Below, one piece after another: positions 17,413-27,368 of a DNA stretch of 39,898 nt (the stretch's first letter is position 1; every line of letters starts with the position of its first letter). The stretch is from JAXMBX01 sp046349635 (GTDB lineage: Bacteria > Planctomycetota > Planctomycetia > Planctomycetales > Planctomycetaceae). The DNA lies in assembly GCA_046349635.1 (NCBI GenBank), contig JAXMBX010000046.1:1-39898 (forward strand), given 5' to 3'. The notes under the pieces are model-generated. The model had not been told where the DNA came from. It did not search any database and was given only the letters and a program-made list of their open reading frames with translations. Position numbers and translations under genes: made by a program.

Positions 17413-17674
17413 TTACTTCTTCCCACCACCCTTGGCGTGGTGGAGCGGCACCCTTCGCGGGAGCGGCGGCCTTGGCATCCCCTCCTTCGGCCTTCTTCTT
17501 TTTCTTCTTGCCGAAGGTCTGCTTCACGACGCGGGTCTTGGGAAGTCCCAGCGGACTGCGCCCGTCGTTCCAGCGTTCCTCGGACTTCATCTGTTCAATA
17601 CGTTCGCCGCGCTTCAGCACATTCCGGGAACCGGCCCGGCGTCCTTTACGCTTCAGGGTTTTATCAATCGTCAC
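17413..17674 (-). CDS. Small basic PVC-superphylum signature protein (TIGR04137-like)
   Basis: A GTG start at 17674 with GGAG 8 bases upstream opens VTIDKTLKRKGRRAGSRNVL, followed by KRGERIEQMKSEERW and SPLGLPKTRVVK, then a Lys-rich block (KKKKKKAEGGDAKAAAPAKG). This pattern, MTxDKSL...SRNVL.R.ERI...SPLGLPK.RV, is that of the short basic protein shared by Planctomycetes, Verrucomicrobia and Chlamydiae and proposed to bind nucleic acid. As read, the frame runs past the end. Removing one base near 17432 gives a natural AKGGGKK end with TAA at 17413-17415, and the length of 262 bases (3 x 87 + 1) agrees. The product would be 86 residues. It is convergent with prs. Its cell function is not established. 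Confidence 0.8.
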
Positions 17675-17986
17675 GATCCACACTCCATCCAGTGAAATTC
17701 GATATTCAGAGAATATATCGATGCCAACCCGCGGCAGAGTCTCTTCAGCATTTTGTCCGGGAGTCTCCGACCCCGGGCGAGAGTCTTTTGCCAGCGGAGA
17801 ATTCGCGATAAGCATAACCGCAGAAACAATTTCCGAAGGGAAGAATGTAGCGGTTTCCCGGCAGGGAATCAAGCGAACGGTGGAATGGGCAGCGGATGCC
17901 GTTTTCCGGCCATCCAAGCCTCCCAGGACGGGCTTTCGTGGGGCAAAGCCTTTCCAAGCCTGAAATTATGAATTTCAGGCCAGATC

Positions 17987-18188
17987 TCAGGCGGACCGGC
18001 GCATTTTCGCGGAGCGGGGGGGTTCAAGTTCGGCAGCGGTGGAGGGATGCCAGGCGGCATTGAACTTGTGGCTGCAGTCGTGGCAGCGGACACAGACCCG
18101 AAACGTGAGTCTCAAAACGAGAGAATCACCGCTGAGACTTCGGAACACACGGATTGGAATGACAACGCGGGCAGAGTGGGCGGGACAT
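17987..18188 (-). CDS. Tiny zinc-ribbon protein, 66 aa after one-base repair
   Basis: ATG at 18188 follows a GGAGGGG ribosome site by 6 bases and starts MSRPLCPRCHSNPCVPKSQR. As read, the frame stops there. Dropping one T near 18127 continues DSLVLRLTFRVCVRCHDCSH and KFNAAWHPS to a TGA at 17987-17989. The total of 202 bases is 3 x 67 + 1, as expected for one extra base. CPRC and CVRCHDC are two Cys pairs about 26 residues apart, so a single zinc ribbon is likely. I do not recognise a named family, and the role (RNA, DNA or protein contact) is open. Confidence 0.6.
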
Positions 18189-18426
18189 AGTGACCCCTCC
18201 GTGGGATCGATGGACGGCTTGAGATAAAGCTGCCGTCCATTGCATCGGCATCACAAGCCGCGAATCCTGCCGATTCATACCCGCCAATGCGCAATTCGTG
18301 CCACTTGCAAGACCGTCAGAGCAGGAGCGTCTGGATCAAGCCGTTTCCTGAACGCCAGCGGATCAGTTTCTCCTGCCGGAACATCTTTCCCAACCTGCAT
18401 ACATTCAAGGTCGATGCAGGCAGGTC

Positions 18427-20031
18427 TCACTCCCACTCGATCGTGCTGGGGGGCTTGGAGCTGATGTCGTATACGACACGGTTCACGCCCCGCACGGAGT
18501 TCGTGATTCGCGTGGAGATTCTCTGCAGGATGTCATAAGGCAGGGGATACCAGTCGGCGGTCATGAAGTCATCGGTCTGCACCGCCCGGATCGCGACGAC
18601 ATCCTGATACGTCCGATCGTCTCCCATGACACCGACCGTCTGCACCGGCAACAGCACGGCGAAGGCCTGCTGGATCTTGCGATACAACCCCGCTTTGCGA
18701 AGTTCGTCAATAACGACGACGTCCGCGGCCCGGAGGGTCTGCAGGCGGTCTTCCCGGATTTCACCGAGACAGCGAACCCCGAGTCCCGGGCCGGGGAAAG
18801 GATGCCGCCAGATCAACTCTTCCGGCAAGCCGAGTTGCGCCCCCATCTCCCGGACTTCGTCCTTAAAGAGGTCGCGCAGGGGTTCGATCAACTCAAAACC
18901 GAGTTCTTCAGGGAGTCCGCCGACATTGTGGTGATGCTTGATCGTGGCGGAGGGACCGTCGGCCGCAGCGCCGCTTTCGATGACGTCGGGATAAAGGGTT
19001 CCCTGGGCGAGAAAATGGGCGTCCGGGATGGATTCCGCTTCTTTGCGGAACACCTCGATAAAGACCCGCCCGATGATCTTGCGCTTCTGCTGGGGATCGG
19101 TGACCCCCTTCAATTCCCCCAGGAACCGATCCCGGGCATCGACAACGTGCAGATCGCTCTTGAAATGCCGTGTAAACCGTTCTTTGACCGCTTCGGTTTC
19201 ACCACTGCGCAACAGCCCATTATCCACGAAAATGCAGGAGAGCTGGGTTCCGATGGCACGGGAGAGGAGAGCCGCGGTGACGGTGGAATCGACTCCCCCC
19301 GACAAGCCGCAGATCACCCGGTTTTTTCCGACCCGATCCCGCATGCTGCGGACTTCCTGTTCGATGAAGGAACTCATCTCCCAGGTTCCGCGACATCCGC
19401 AGATCCGCTTGACGAAATTCCCCAGGAGCTTGCCGCCGAATTCCGTGTGTGACACTTCCGGGTGGAACTGCAGACCGTACAAGGGGAGGGTGTGATGCTG
19501 GACGGCGGCGAAAGGGCAACTGTCCGTTTCCGCAAGCGGAGTGAACTGTTCGCTGAGCCCCTGGACCTGATCGCCGTGGCTCATCCAGACGATGGATTCC
19601 GAGGGGACACCATCGAACAAGTCGCTGTGTCGTGTGACATGAAGGGTGGTGCGACCAAATTCGCGATCGGTTCCTGCGGAAACGTCCGAGCCCAAAGCCC
19701 GACAGCTGGCCTGCATCCCGTAGCAGATCCCCAGAATGGGAAGTCCCAGCTGAAAGATTTCCGGGTCGGGCTGGGGGGCGTTGGTCTGATAGACACTGGC
19801 CGGCCCGCCGGAGAGAATCAGGCCATTGGGGTTCAATTCCCGAATCCGAGCCGCGGTGATGTTGTGCTTGACCAGTTGGCAGAAGACTTTCTGCTCCCGG
19901 ACGCGACGCGCGATCAACTGCGTGAACTGGGAACCAAAATCGAGAACAAGGATCAGTTCCCTTTGGGAAGACTGATCGGCACGGGCGGAAGAATCCGCCA
20001 CTTGCATTTGGGGTACGGGCACGAAATACAT
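18427..20031 (-). CDS. guaA: GMP synthase (glutamine-hydrolysing)
   Basis: The 534-residue product has the three GuaA parts. The N-terminal class I glutamine amidotransferase starts LVLDFGSQFTQLIARRVRE and has the catalytic Cys in LGICYGMQA and His/Glu in LQFHPEVSHTEFG. The ATP pyrophosphatase domain has the P-loop-like GLSGGVDSTVTAALL and LYPDVIES. The C-terminal dimer domain has WRHPFPGPGLGVRCLGEI and ends YDISSKPPSTIEWE. It converts XMP, ATP and glutamine to GMP in the cytoplasm. The length is slightly above the usual 510-525 because of about 25 extra N-terminal residues, and the start could lie at the ATG at 20007. No partner gene is adjacent. It is divergent from the zinc-ribbon/TPR gene. 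Confidence 0.95.
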   Translation of the reverse strand: MYFVPVPQMQVADSSARADQSSQRELILVLDFGSQFTQLIARRVREQKVFCQLVKHNITAARIRELNPNGLILSGGPASVYQTNAPQPDPEIFQLGLPILGICYGMQASCRALGSDVSAGTDREFGRTTLHVTRHSDLFDGVPSESIVWMSHGDQVQGLSEQFTPLAETDSCPFAAVQHHTLPLYGLQFHPEVSHTEFGGKLLGNFVKRICGCRGTWEMSSFIEQEVRSMRDRVGKNRVICGLSGGVDSTVTAALLSRAIGTQLSCIFVDNGLLRSGETEAVKERFTRHFKSDLHVVDARDRFLGELKGVTDPQQKRKIIGRVFIEVFRKEAESIPDAHFLAQGTLYPDVIESGAAADGPSATIKHHHNVGGLPEELGFELIEPLRDLFKDEVREMGAQLGLPEELIWRHPFPGPGLGVRCLGEIREDRLQTLRAADVVVIDELRKAGLYRKIQQAFAVLLPVQTVGVMGDDRTYQDVVAIRAVQTDDFMTADWYPLPYDILQRISTRITNSVRGVNRVVYDISSKPPSTIEWE

Positions 20032-20407
20032 CCCTTCAGGCGGGAGAGCGAACCCCCTCCCGAGCAGGGTGGAGGTGAGACCTGCGATCCAAACCGCAGG
20101 GAGAAACCAGAGATTTTATACGAATGAGTCTCGAAATCAAACCTGACGAGTGAAGAGGATTTTACGATGATATTGCCGTTTTTTTCAGGTCATTCTGGCA
20201 CCGGCCACCTACAACGGCAGCAACCGGGGTATTAGAATGGTTGTAGCAGGTGTTTCTCGCCGAACGGGGCAGGCTCTCTCCTCCGGGCGGTCATCCGACA
20301 TCCGCAAACTCTTGAGGACGTTCCGATTGTGCTCACGCTCGGGAACCTCAGGCCGGTCTTTTCCTTCTGCACCACAATTCACGGTCCAAACCCTGTCGGA
20401 GTGATGA
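20032..20407. other. Intergenic region between guaA and the zinc-ribbon/TPR gene
   Basis: These 376 bases hold the divergent control region of the two genes. I see no convincing promoter pair, riboswitch, tRNA or small gene. A GGAG at 20398-20401 serves the downstream start. Confidence 0.5.
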
Positions 20408-22890
20408 ATGGCGTTACCCACATGCCCCAGTTGCAAACAATCCGTACTCGACGATGATGCGGAGATTTGCCCCTTCTGCGCGCCAACATGAAGGGTAAGC
20501 CAGGCCAGAGCAAACCGGTCGCCTCCGCGAAAGTCGCGACGCGGACACCGACTCCCTCCAAGCCCGTGAAAGCGAGACCCCTGCCGGCAAAACCGGCCCC
20601 CGCTCCGACGCCGGCCAAACCCCAGACTCCGGCACGCCCGACTGCGCCTGTGGCTGGTGACTCCGACGATCCGTTCGCGATCGTCCACGACACCTCAAAA
20701 GCAATTCCCATCAGCCCGCGGCAGACGGGGCGTTTCACCGACCCGATTGTCTGTCCGATGTGTGAAACGGCAGGTTTCATTCCTCCGCAGGCGCGCGGCC
20801 GCGACGTCAGGTGCTCCAACCCCAAGTGCATGGCGCCCGTCTTCATGGCGCCCAAAAACCTGCAACCTCCGCAGGCTACGCGACAAGAAGCTCCCGCAGT
20901 TAAGAAGAGCAACACGCCTCTGATTGCCTCGGTGGTCGCGGTAGTTGTCCTGGCGGGGGGAGGACTCACGTACTGGTTCGTGCTGAAGGAGAAGCCCAAG
21001 GCGGCGGCTGCGCCGGTGTTCGTGCCGGCGACCCCGACCCAGGATGTCGAGCCGGTCATTGAAGACATCGTTGGGCCCGTGCATAAGCCCAAACCCGCTG
21101 AGGAAAAAGAGCGGACCGTTCAACAGGCACTCGATGGTCTTTCCGCGTTGGCGTTGCGCGATGAAAATATCCGAGTCAAGGCGTTAGGTTGCCGGCTGGC
21201 GACGGTCGCGTTTGTCCTCACGGGAAATGAAAAGAGAGCGGACGAATTCCTGACGCAACTGAAATCCGTCGCCTCGGCCACACCGCATTATCAGATTGAG
21301 CCGCTGATTAAACTGGCTTGGCTGAAACACTCCCAGGGTAAAAAAGATGAGGCGGCCAAGCTGGTGAAGGAGGCCTTGGAACTGGCCCCCAAGATCCCCA
21401 CACATGGCCGGGATGCCTCAGACCTCTCCATTCAACTCGCGGCCGGGCTGGCAGCGATCGGAGATATCGAGCAGGCTCACAAGCTGCTGGAAGAACATCT
21501 CCAAGCCACCGGTTCGGGATATGTTTCCGCGGCGGAATCGATCGCGCGGGATATCGGGACATTTGACATCGACCTGTGGCTCCCGGGTTCAATGATCGGA
21601 GGCTGGGAATCTCCGCAACGGGTGGCGACGATCGTCAAGCTGATTCACCAGAACCTGCCGAATGAAGCACGCCAACTGATCGGTAAGGCCAAGTCTCCTC
21701 GCGCCAAGCTGGAATCCGGGATCGCGTTTCTCGAAGCCACGCTGCTGTTGACGGGCCTTGAAAAAGGGGAGCCGGCGGCGGAGCAGTTGCGCAACGATCT
21801 CAAGTCGCTTCCCCCCGCTGCCCAGGCACTCCTCGACCTGCACACGGCTTCCTTGTTCCTCCGACAGGGGAAACAGGACGCGGCGGCTCCGCTACTGGAA
21901 CGGGCGAAAACCACGCTTTCCTCGCTTCCGATTCCCAAGCCGCTGGAATTCAAAAGCCAGGACTACAAGACTTTCCTGGCGCAGACGCCTCCTGACTTTG
22001 AACCGCTGGAAATGCAGGCACTCGCGGACGCGGAGTACGCGGTCGTGCAACGTCGGCTGGGCCAACACGGCGAGGCGCTGAAATGGGGTCAGAACAGCCT
22101 GGCCGTCCTGAGAGCGACGACGTTTTCGCTGGAACGGTTAAGAAATGCCGAGGCGGAAATCTCCAGCCAGGGGAGTGCCCGTTTCCAACAAACGCTGAAG
22201 ACTTTGTTCAAGCTGGGATCGATCGATGAAGCCCGTCGAAAGGCGAGCGAGGTGAATCGGCAGATCGCGTCCTGGAAGGAGACTGCCGAACGCCGGCAAA
22301 CTCTGCAACTGCTGGTTCTGTGGGAACTGGTGGACCAAACGCTTGCTCCGCAGATCAAACAGGAGGTGGAACGTCTGTCCCGGGCGGAGTCTTTGTCGGA
22401 CCGCGAGAACTTTCTGAAGTCAGCGCTGATGGTCCGCCTGGAAGCACCTACGGTTGAAACCCCACAACAGCCTTTGTCTCCATTCCTCGCACACAGTCCC
22501 AAGACGATCTCATCCCAGTATCTGTGGAGCAAAAGGCAGGAGATCCTGCATGCCGTCCGGGACAAGCAATTCGAACAGGCAATTGCCTTGATCGCCGGGA
22601 TCGCGACCAATGAGGATTCAGATTACTGGATCACACGGTTGATGAACCGCCTCATGCGCGAACAGTCTGGAGCCTCAGCCGCCAAAGCGGTGCAGCGGAT
22701 TTCGAGCTCCGATCTGAAGGAGCGATTGGCCCGGCTCCTTTCCGCCCAGGCGATTGCATTGGGGCAGGGAAATATCGCCTGGGAGGTCGCGGAAACTTCC
22801 TCCACGCCGATCACAATCCGCCTGAATACCCAGGAAGGTATTGTGGAGGGACTGACTCGCCACCCTCCGGCTGAGACCGGAAAGAAATGA
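20408..22890 (+). CDS. Membrane protein with two zinc ribbons and TPR-like helical repeats
   Basis: Start ATG at 20408, with GGAG 6 bases before it, gives MALPTCPSCKQSVLDDDAEI and then CPFC, a first zinc ribbon. The frame stops at a TGA near 20491, but adding one base near 20480 joins it to the long frame (ANMKGKPGQSKPVASAKV and on). The length of 2483 bases is 3 x 828 minus 1, as expected for one missing base. The repaired product is 827 residues. It has a Pro/Lys/Ala-rich linker, a second ribbon (CPMCETAGF and CSNPKCMAPVF), one membrane segment (LIASVVAVVVLAGGGLTYWF), then about 600 residues of Ala/Leu-rich helical pairs of TPR type. The zinc ribbons lie on the cytoplasmic side and the repeats outside. 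The architecture suggests a scaffold or stress sensor. No named family is recognised. Confidence 0.75.
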
Positions 22891-23466
22891 GGCCACATCC
22901 TCTCCGCTAAAACACCTAACCTGAGACAGGTTTTCCGGTTTGGCTCCCGTGGCGAGAACGAGCGGCGTTTTCGTGTCCTGTCTCAATCGACCATTTTTCC
23001 GCGTTTTTGCCGCGGCTGACTTCGCAGCTACAGCCAATGCGCTGCGCGTGGGCTGTCCCATAAGCCGGTCCTGCTGGATTTGTCCTAAAGGTTCGCGCAA
23101 ACCCCGTCGCTTTTCAGGACTGGGAGATCCGGATAAAATCGGCACGAAATTCGCCCTATGACGGATGTGCCGTTTTAATGTCCGCCAGGGAAGTGGAAGT
23201 TCTTCCTGAACCTGACTTTGGAAACATGAAGTCGATTTTCTCGGGTCCGTTCGTCACGACAGATGTTGTTGTACCGGCGAAAGAGAAAGGAACATTTTTT
23301 TCCCCTTGAATCGAGCCCTTCGCTCGAACAGCGAACTTTCGATCTGGCCGATAAGAGAAGACCCCCGAAACTTACGCTACGACGTCACGTATTCGATCAT
23401 TTCGAGGCACGCGAGCGAAAGCGCCGTGCCCAAGTCGACAAATCAACTCCCGAAGGAGCAGAGAGA
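22891..23466. other. 576-base intergenic region without a recognised gene
   Basis: No coding frame has a ribosome site or recognisable protein here. A weak hairpin AACCTG-AGA-CAGGTT (22918-22932) followed by TT could end the upstream transcript. The last 200 bases are open in the frame of the downstream gene, but its signal peptide sets the start at 23467, so this is probably a long leader. Confidence 0.45.
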
Positions 23467-25113
23467 GTGAAAAGAGTTTTCCAGGGACTGCTGTTCGCAA
23501 CGCTGGCCATCAGTGGCTTCCACCTTCATGCCCAGGAAGGGGGAGAGCAGGGGATCACGATCCTGCAATCCGGCGTGGATGAACTTTACTCGGATCTGAA
23601 AATGGTCCTGGAAACCTCCGGCGACGACAAATCCTGGAAAAAGCTCTCCGATTACATGGATGGCTTCGTCATCGGCACCAACCGCAAGGCTCCGATTGTC
23701 GGACGGATTCAACTGAGCAAGGAAAACAACGGTAACACGAGCTTCAAACAGCTGTGGCAGTTTCCGCTCGATCCGGCCCAGAAGGACGCCTTTCTCAAGA
23801 ACATCAATAATCTCGACGTGAAAACAAAGGAAGTCCGCGGGCAGATGGGACTGTACCGCGTCTCCGGGGCGTTCAGCGGCTACATGCGCATTATCGAAGA
23901 TCACGCCTGCTTCGCCGAGGATCGGGATGGCCTGGAAAAGACATTCGTTCCCGCCTCGAAGCTGGCCTCCCTGAAAGGACAGGATGCGGACATCACCGTC
24001 AGCATCCTGAGCGATATTGCGGGACAGTCCGATCGCAAGCAGGCGATGGACGAAGCCTCCAAGAACCTGTTGGCGGAAATCGTCGCCAAGAAGGGGGAAG
24101 ATCCCGAGCGGTTCAAACTTCGCAAGAAGTGGGTCGAACAGCAGATGGAGGAGATGACCCGCTTTTATGTCGAAGCGGCTCGCATCCACCTGAACTGGTT
24201 CACCAAGGTCCCGGAGAAAAATGCCTCATTGCACCTGGAATTGCAGGCACTGGCCGGAACCCCACTGGCGGGGAGCGTGGATGAACTCGGCAAAGTCGCC
24301 GGGACTTTCTCAGGCGTGCCTCATGCCGAAGACCAGCCCCTCAGCCTGCACGTGAACTTCCCGCTGGATCAACTCCGCCAAGACAACATCCGGGAAATGG
24401 CGCAACTGGCCCACCCGATCGCCCTCAAGGAAATCGGCGAGGACAAGGAACTTTCCGACAGTCAGAAGAAGCACGCCACCACGGTCTCCAACGTCATGAA
24501 TGATATTGTGGAGGAAGTGGTGAAGGCGAAAGTTCTGGACACCTTTGTGAATGTCACCGGCACGGACAAGCAGGTGGCAGTCGGTGGCCTGAAGCTGAAC
24601 GGCGCCGCGATCCGTGCCTCTCTCGAAAAGCACAAGGGGGACGCGGAGGTCAAATTCGACATTGAAAAGGTCGGAGACGTCGCCATTCACTCCATCAAGA
24701 TTCCGGCGGACCAGGCCGAATTGCTGGATGTCTTCGGGAAGGATGCGGTGTTCCATCTCGCCACCGGTCAGAACGCGATCTGGTATTCCATCGGAGAAGG
24801 AGGGACCGCAGCGCTCAAGCAGGCTATCGAGCAGAGTGCCAAGCCCGCCGATAAGCCCCTCGCTCCTATCCTGATGCACGGCAAGGTCTCGAAGCTGGCG
24901 ACTCTTGTAGACAAATTCCAGAGCCGGAAGAAAAAGGGGGACGCAACGCAACGCAAGGCGATCGTCGACGCCATTAACTCCGCGGATGACAAACTCGCGT
25001 TCTCCATGACCCGCGACGCGGACAAGGTCGTGATTGACGCGAAGTTCAACGAAGGGCTGATCAAGGCCGCCGGCAAGATCATCGCCAAGCAGGTCAAAGA
25101 GCTCCCGGATTAA
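23467..25113 (+). CDS. Secreted protein of unknown function, 548 aa
   Basis: GTG at 23467 with AAGGAG 8 bases upstream gives a signal peptide (MKRVFQGLLFATLAISGFHL, cleaved near HAQE). The open frame to 23263 lacks such features. The mature part of about 525 residues is rich in Lys, Asp, Ala and Leu, with helix-forming stretches, no membrane segment and no Cys pattern of a binding site. Sections such as YRVSGAFSGYMRIIEDHACF and VFHLATGQNAIWYSIGEGGT resemble planctomycete periplasmic proteins of unknown role that recur in these genomes. No catalytic motif is visible. It stands alone: the acyl-CoA dehydrogenase-like gene starts 55 bases later and could be cotranscribed. Confidence 0.75.
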   Translation: MKRVFQGLLFATLAISGFHLHAQEGGEQGITILQSGVDELYSDLKMVLETSGDDKSWKKLSDYMDGFVIGTNRKAPIVGRIQLSKENNGNTSFKQLWQFPLDPAQKDAFLKNINNLDVKTKEVRGQMGLYRVSGAFSGYMRIIEDHACFAEDRDGLEKTFVPASKLASLKGQDADITVSILSDIAGQSDRKQAMDEASKNLLAEIVAKKGEDPERFKLRKKWVEQQMEEMTRFYVEAARIHLNWFTKVPEKNASLHLELQALAGTPLAGSVDELGKVAGTFSGVPHAEDQPLSLHVNFPLDQLRQDNIREMAQLAHPIALKEIGEDKELSDSQKKHATTVSNVMNDIVEEVVKAKVLDTFVNVTGTDKQVAVGGLKLNGAAIRASLEKHKGDAEVKFDIEKVGDVAIHSIKIPADQAELLDVFGKDAVFHLATGQNAIWYSIGEGGTAALKQAIEQSAKPADKPLAPILMHGKVSKLATLVDKFQSRKKKGDATQRKAIVDAINSADDKLAFSMTRDADKVVIDAKFNEGLIKAAGKIIAKQVKELPD

Positions 25114-25168
25114 GTTTGAAACCGTGATATTGCCAGCGTCTCAGAGAATCGTCGGAGGATATTGAAGC

Positions 25169-26262
25169 GTGACCGTTCCGCTGGTCTCCCTGCCGATTGA
25201 CGATTCTCTGAAAGCCGCCTGCCAACGGATTGCCGAGCTTTCCCGACCGGTTTCTGCTGAGAATGTCTGGCCCGGTCCGCAGTTGGACATCCTGAGGGAG
25301 ACAGACACGCTCCGCCTGGGGATTCCCGCTGAATACGGCGGGGTCCCCGAGACGAAGAACGACATACTCCTGCATTATCTGGCGCTGTCCCAGGCCTGTC
25401 TGCTGACCTGTTTTGTCCTGACGCAGCGGAATGCGGCCGTCCAGCGTGTTGCCTGCAGTTCCAATGATTCCCTAAAGCAATCCCTGCTCCCTCGGCTGGC
25501 GCGCGGCGAGATGTTCGCGACTGTCGGCATCTCTCATCTCACCACGTCCCGCCAATATCTCAAGCAACCGATCGTCACCGCCGAACCGGCCTCCGCAGGG
25601 AATTATCTCATGCGGGGAGAAGTCCCCTGGGTCAGCGGTGCATCACACGCGGACGTGATTGTGACCGGAGGAGTCCTGACAAATGGGGATCAGCTTCTGG
25701 TCGCACTCCCCACGAATCACCACGGAGTTCAGATCCATCCCTCTGCGCAATTGCTCGCACTGACCGGTTCCGCCACCAGTTCGGTCTCGTTGGAAAATGT
25801 GACTCTCGCTGCGGATCAATTCCTGTTTCCTCCGACGCCCCAGGTGTTGAAAAAGACCGGGGGTGGAGCAGGGGGGCTTTCCACGACGACTCTGGCGCTG
25901 GGGTTGAGCCGGGCTGCGCTGGAGTTCCTGCAGCAGGAGACGCTCCGCCGACCTGAGCTTGAACCGGCGGTCGATCCTCTGGTGATGGAGTGCAATGCCC
26001 TGGTGAAGGAACTGCTGGAAGCTGCCGGAAAGAGTGATCTTCCGCCTCAGCAAACCGACACGATGCGCGGCCAGGCCAATTCCCTGGTCCTGCGGACCAC
26101 GCAGGCGGTCATGATCGCCTCCAAGGGAGCGGGATATGTGCAGGGGCATCCGGCCGAGCGGTGGATCCGCCAGGCCGCTTCTTCCTAGTCTGGTCTTGCC
26201 CCGCTCCGGTGGCGGCCGCCGCCTTGAAGCAGATCAGCTTCCCTGCGGACTGTACTCTTTGA
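25169..26262 (+). CDS. Acyl-CoA dehydrogenase-like flavoprotein, one-base frame break near the end
   Basis: The product shows the acyl-CoA dehydrogenase order: an N-terminal helical part with LGIPAEYGGVPE, a middle beta domain (GEMFATVGISHLTTSR, then MRGEVPWVSGASHADVIVTG), and a C-terminal helical bundle ending GAGYVQGHPAERWIRQA. As read, it stops at 26188. Adding one base near 26178 continues RFFLVWSCPAPVAAAALKQI to a TGA at 26260-26262. The length of 1094 bases is 3 x 365 minus 1, so one missing base fits, and the product is 364 residues. In medium-chain enzymes the catalytic Glu lies in a YEG motif at the position where this protein has WSC, so a normal alpha,beta-dehydrogenation is doubtful. 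It may use FAD for another reaction. Substrate unknown. Confidence 0.8.
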
Positions 26263-26369
26263 GCGGTTCGCAAATTGCGAGCGGTTCAGTAACTGCTCTG
26301 GATGAACTGCGATTTGATGAAGTCGGAGTTCGGACGTGATCACCAACCGCATTTTGTCAGGCGCTTTGC

Positions 26370-27206
26370 TCAGTCCGATGCGGGGCGGGGGGCGTTGTGC
26401 CAGTGGCCGCTTTCATCCTGTCCTGCCAGCCAGACCCCTTTCTGGTTCCAGTCCATCCCCGCACGGACGTCCATGGAGCAGTAACGCAAGGTCAAACCGC
26501 ATCTTCGGCGGGTCGACGTGTTGGCTTCCGACCCGTGCAGCAAAAGGTCACTGTGCAGGGAGATTTCGCCAGCCTGCAGTTCGTCGCAGACCGGCGTCCC
26601 AAACTGCTCGACATTTTCCACCGTCTGATCGAGCGTGTTATGTTCTTCCGGCGTGCTGGGGCGATACGTTAAATGTCCGAAATGATGCGACCCCGCAAGA
26701 AACTTCATGCAGGCGTTTTCGACATCCGCGTCATCGATCGCCAGCCAGACAGTCACCGCCTTGGAAGGGGACAAGGGCCAATAACTGGCGTCCTGATGCC
26801 AGGCGACCCGCTTACCGTCCCCGGGCATCTTGCAGAAGAAATGCGAACCCCACCCCACGACGTTGTCGCCCAACAGATCCCGTACGTAAGCCACAATTCG
26901 GGGATTGGTCAGAATATCCCACACCGGGCCATATTTCAGATGGGCCGTGCTGATCGAATAGCTGTTTCCCCCGGCCGCGATCGTTCGCGCCAGTAAATCG
27001 TCGAAATATGAGCGAATTGAGGCGATTTCGTCGGGAGAGAAGACCCGGAAGCCCTTCAGAAATCCCTCGGAATTAAAGGTTTCGATCTGTTCCGGCGAGA
27101 GGACTTTGGGAGCAGGGTTTCGCGCGGGATGAAAACGCAAATCGCGCTCGAGCGTCTGCATTTCCGAGGCATCGGGAATGACCTTGAATTCGGGGGTCTT
27201 GACCAT
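26370..27206 (-). CDS. Phytanoyl-CoA dioxygenase (PhyH) family protein
   Basis: The 278-residue product has the Fe(II)/2-oxoglutarate signature of the PhyH family: HxD in VAWHQDASYWPLSP, the distal His in LLLHGSEANTSTRRR with the following Arg pair for 2-oxoglutarate, and the core SPEQIETFNSEGFLKGFRVF near the N-terminus. AGGAGA lies 6 bases before the ATG. Family members hydroxylate small molecules, lipids or osmolytes (EctD is one). The sequence alone does not give the substrate. It is cytoplasmic and convergent with the acyl-CoA dehydrogenase-like gene. Confidence 0.9.
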   Translation of the reverse strand: MVKTPEFKVIPDASEMQTLERDLRFHPARNPAPKVLSPEQIETFNSEGFLKGFRVFSPDEIASIRSYFDDLLARTIAAGGNSYSISTAHLKYGPVWDILTNPRIVAYVRDLLGDNVVGWGSHFFCKMPGDGKRVAWHQDASYWPLSPSKAVTVWLAIDDADVENACMKFLAGSHHFGHLTYRPSTPEEHNTLDQTVENVEQFGTPVCDELQAGEISLHSDLLLHGSEANTSTRRRCGLTLRYCSMDVRAGMDWNQKGVWLAGQDESGHWHNAPRPASD

Positions 27207-27368
27207 ACGGTTCTCCTGTGGATTGGTCTTTCAGCGTACAATATCGCAGGTGGCTTGTCGTTCGATTTTGAATCAATCTGGCCCGGGATTTGCCCAAATA
27301 GACTGCGGAAGCGATACTTGCAATATTACGCAACGGATGCGATCACAGACTGCGAGGAGGGTTACACC

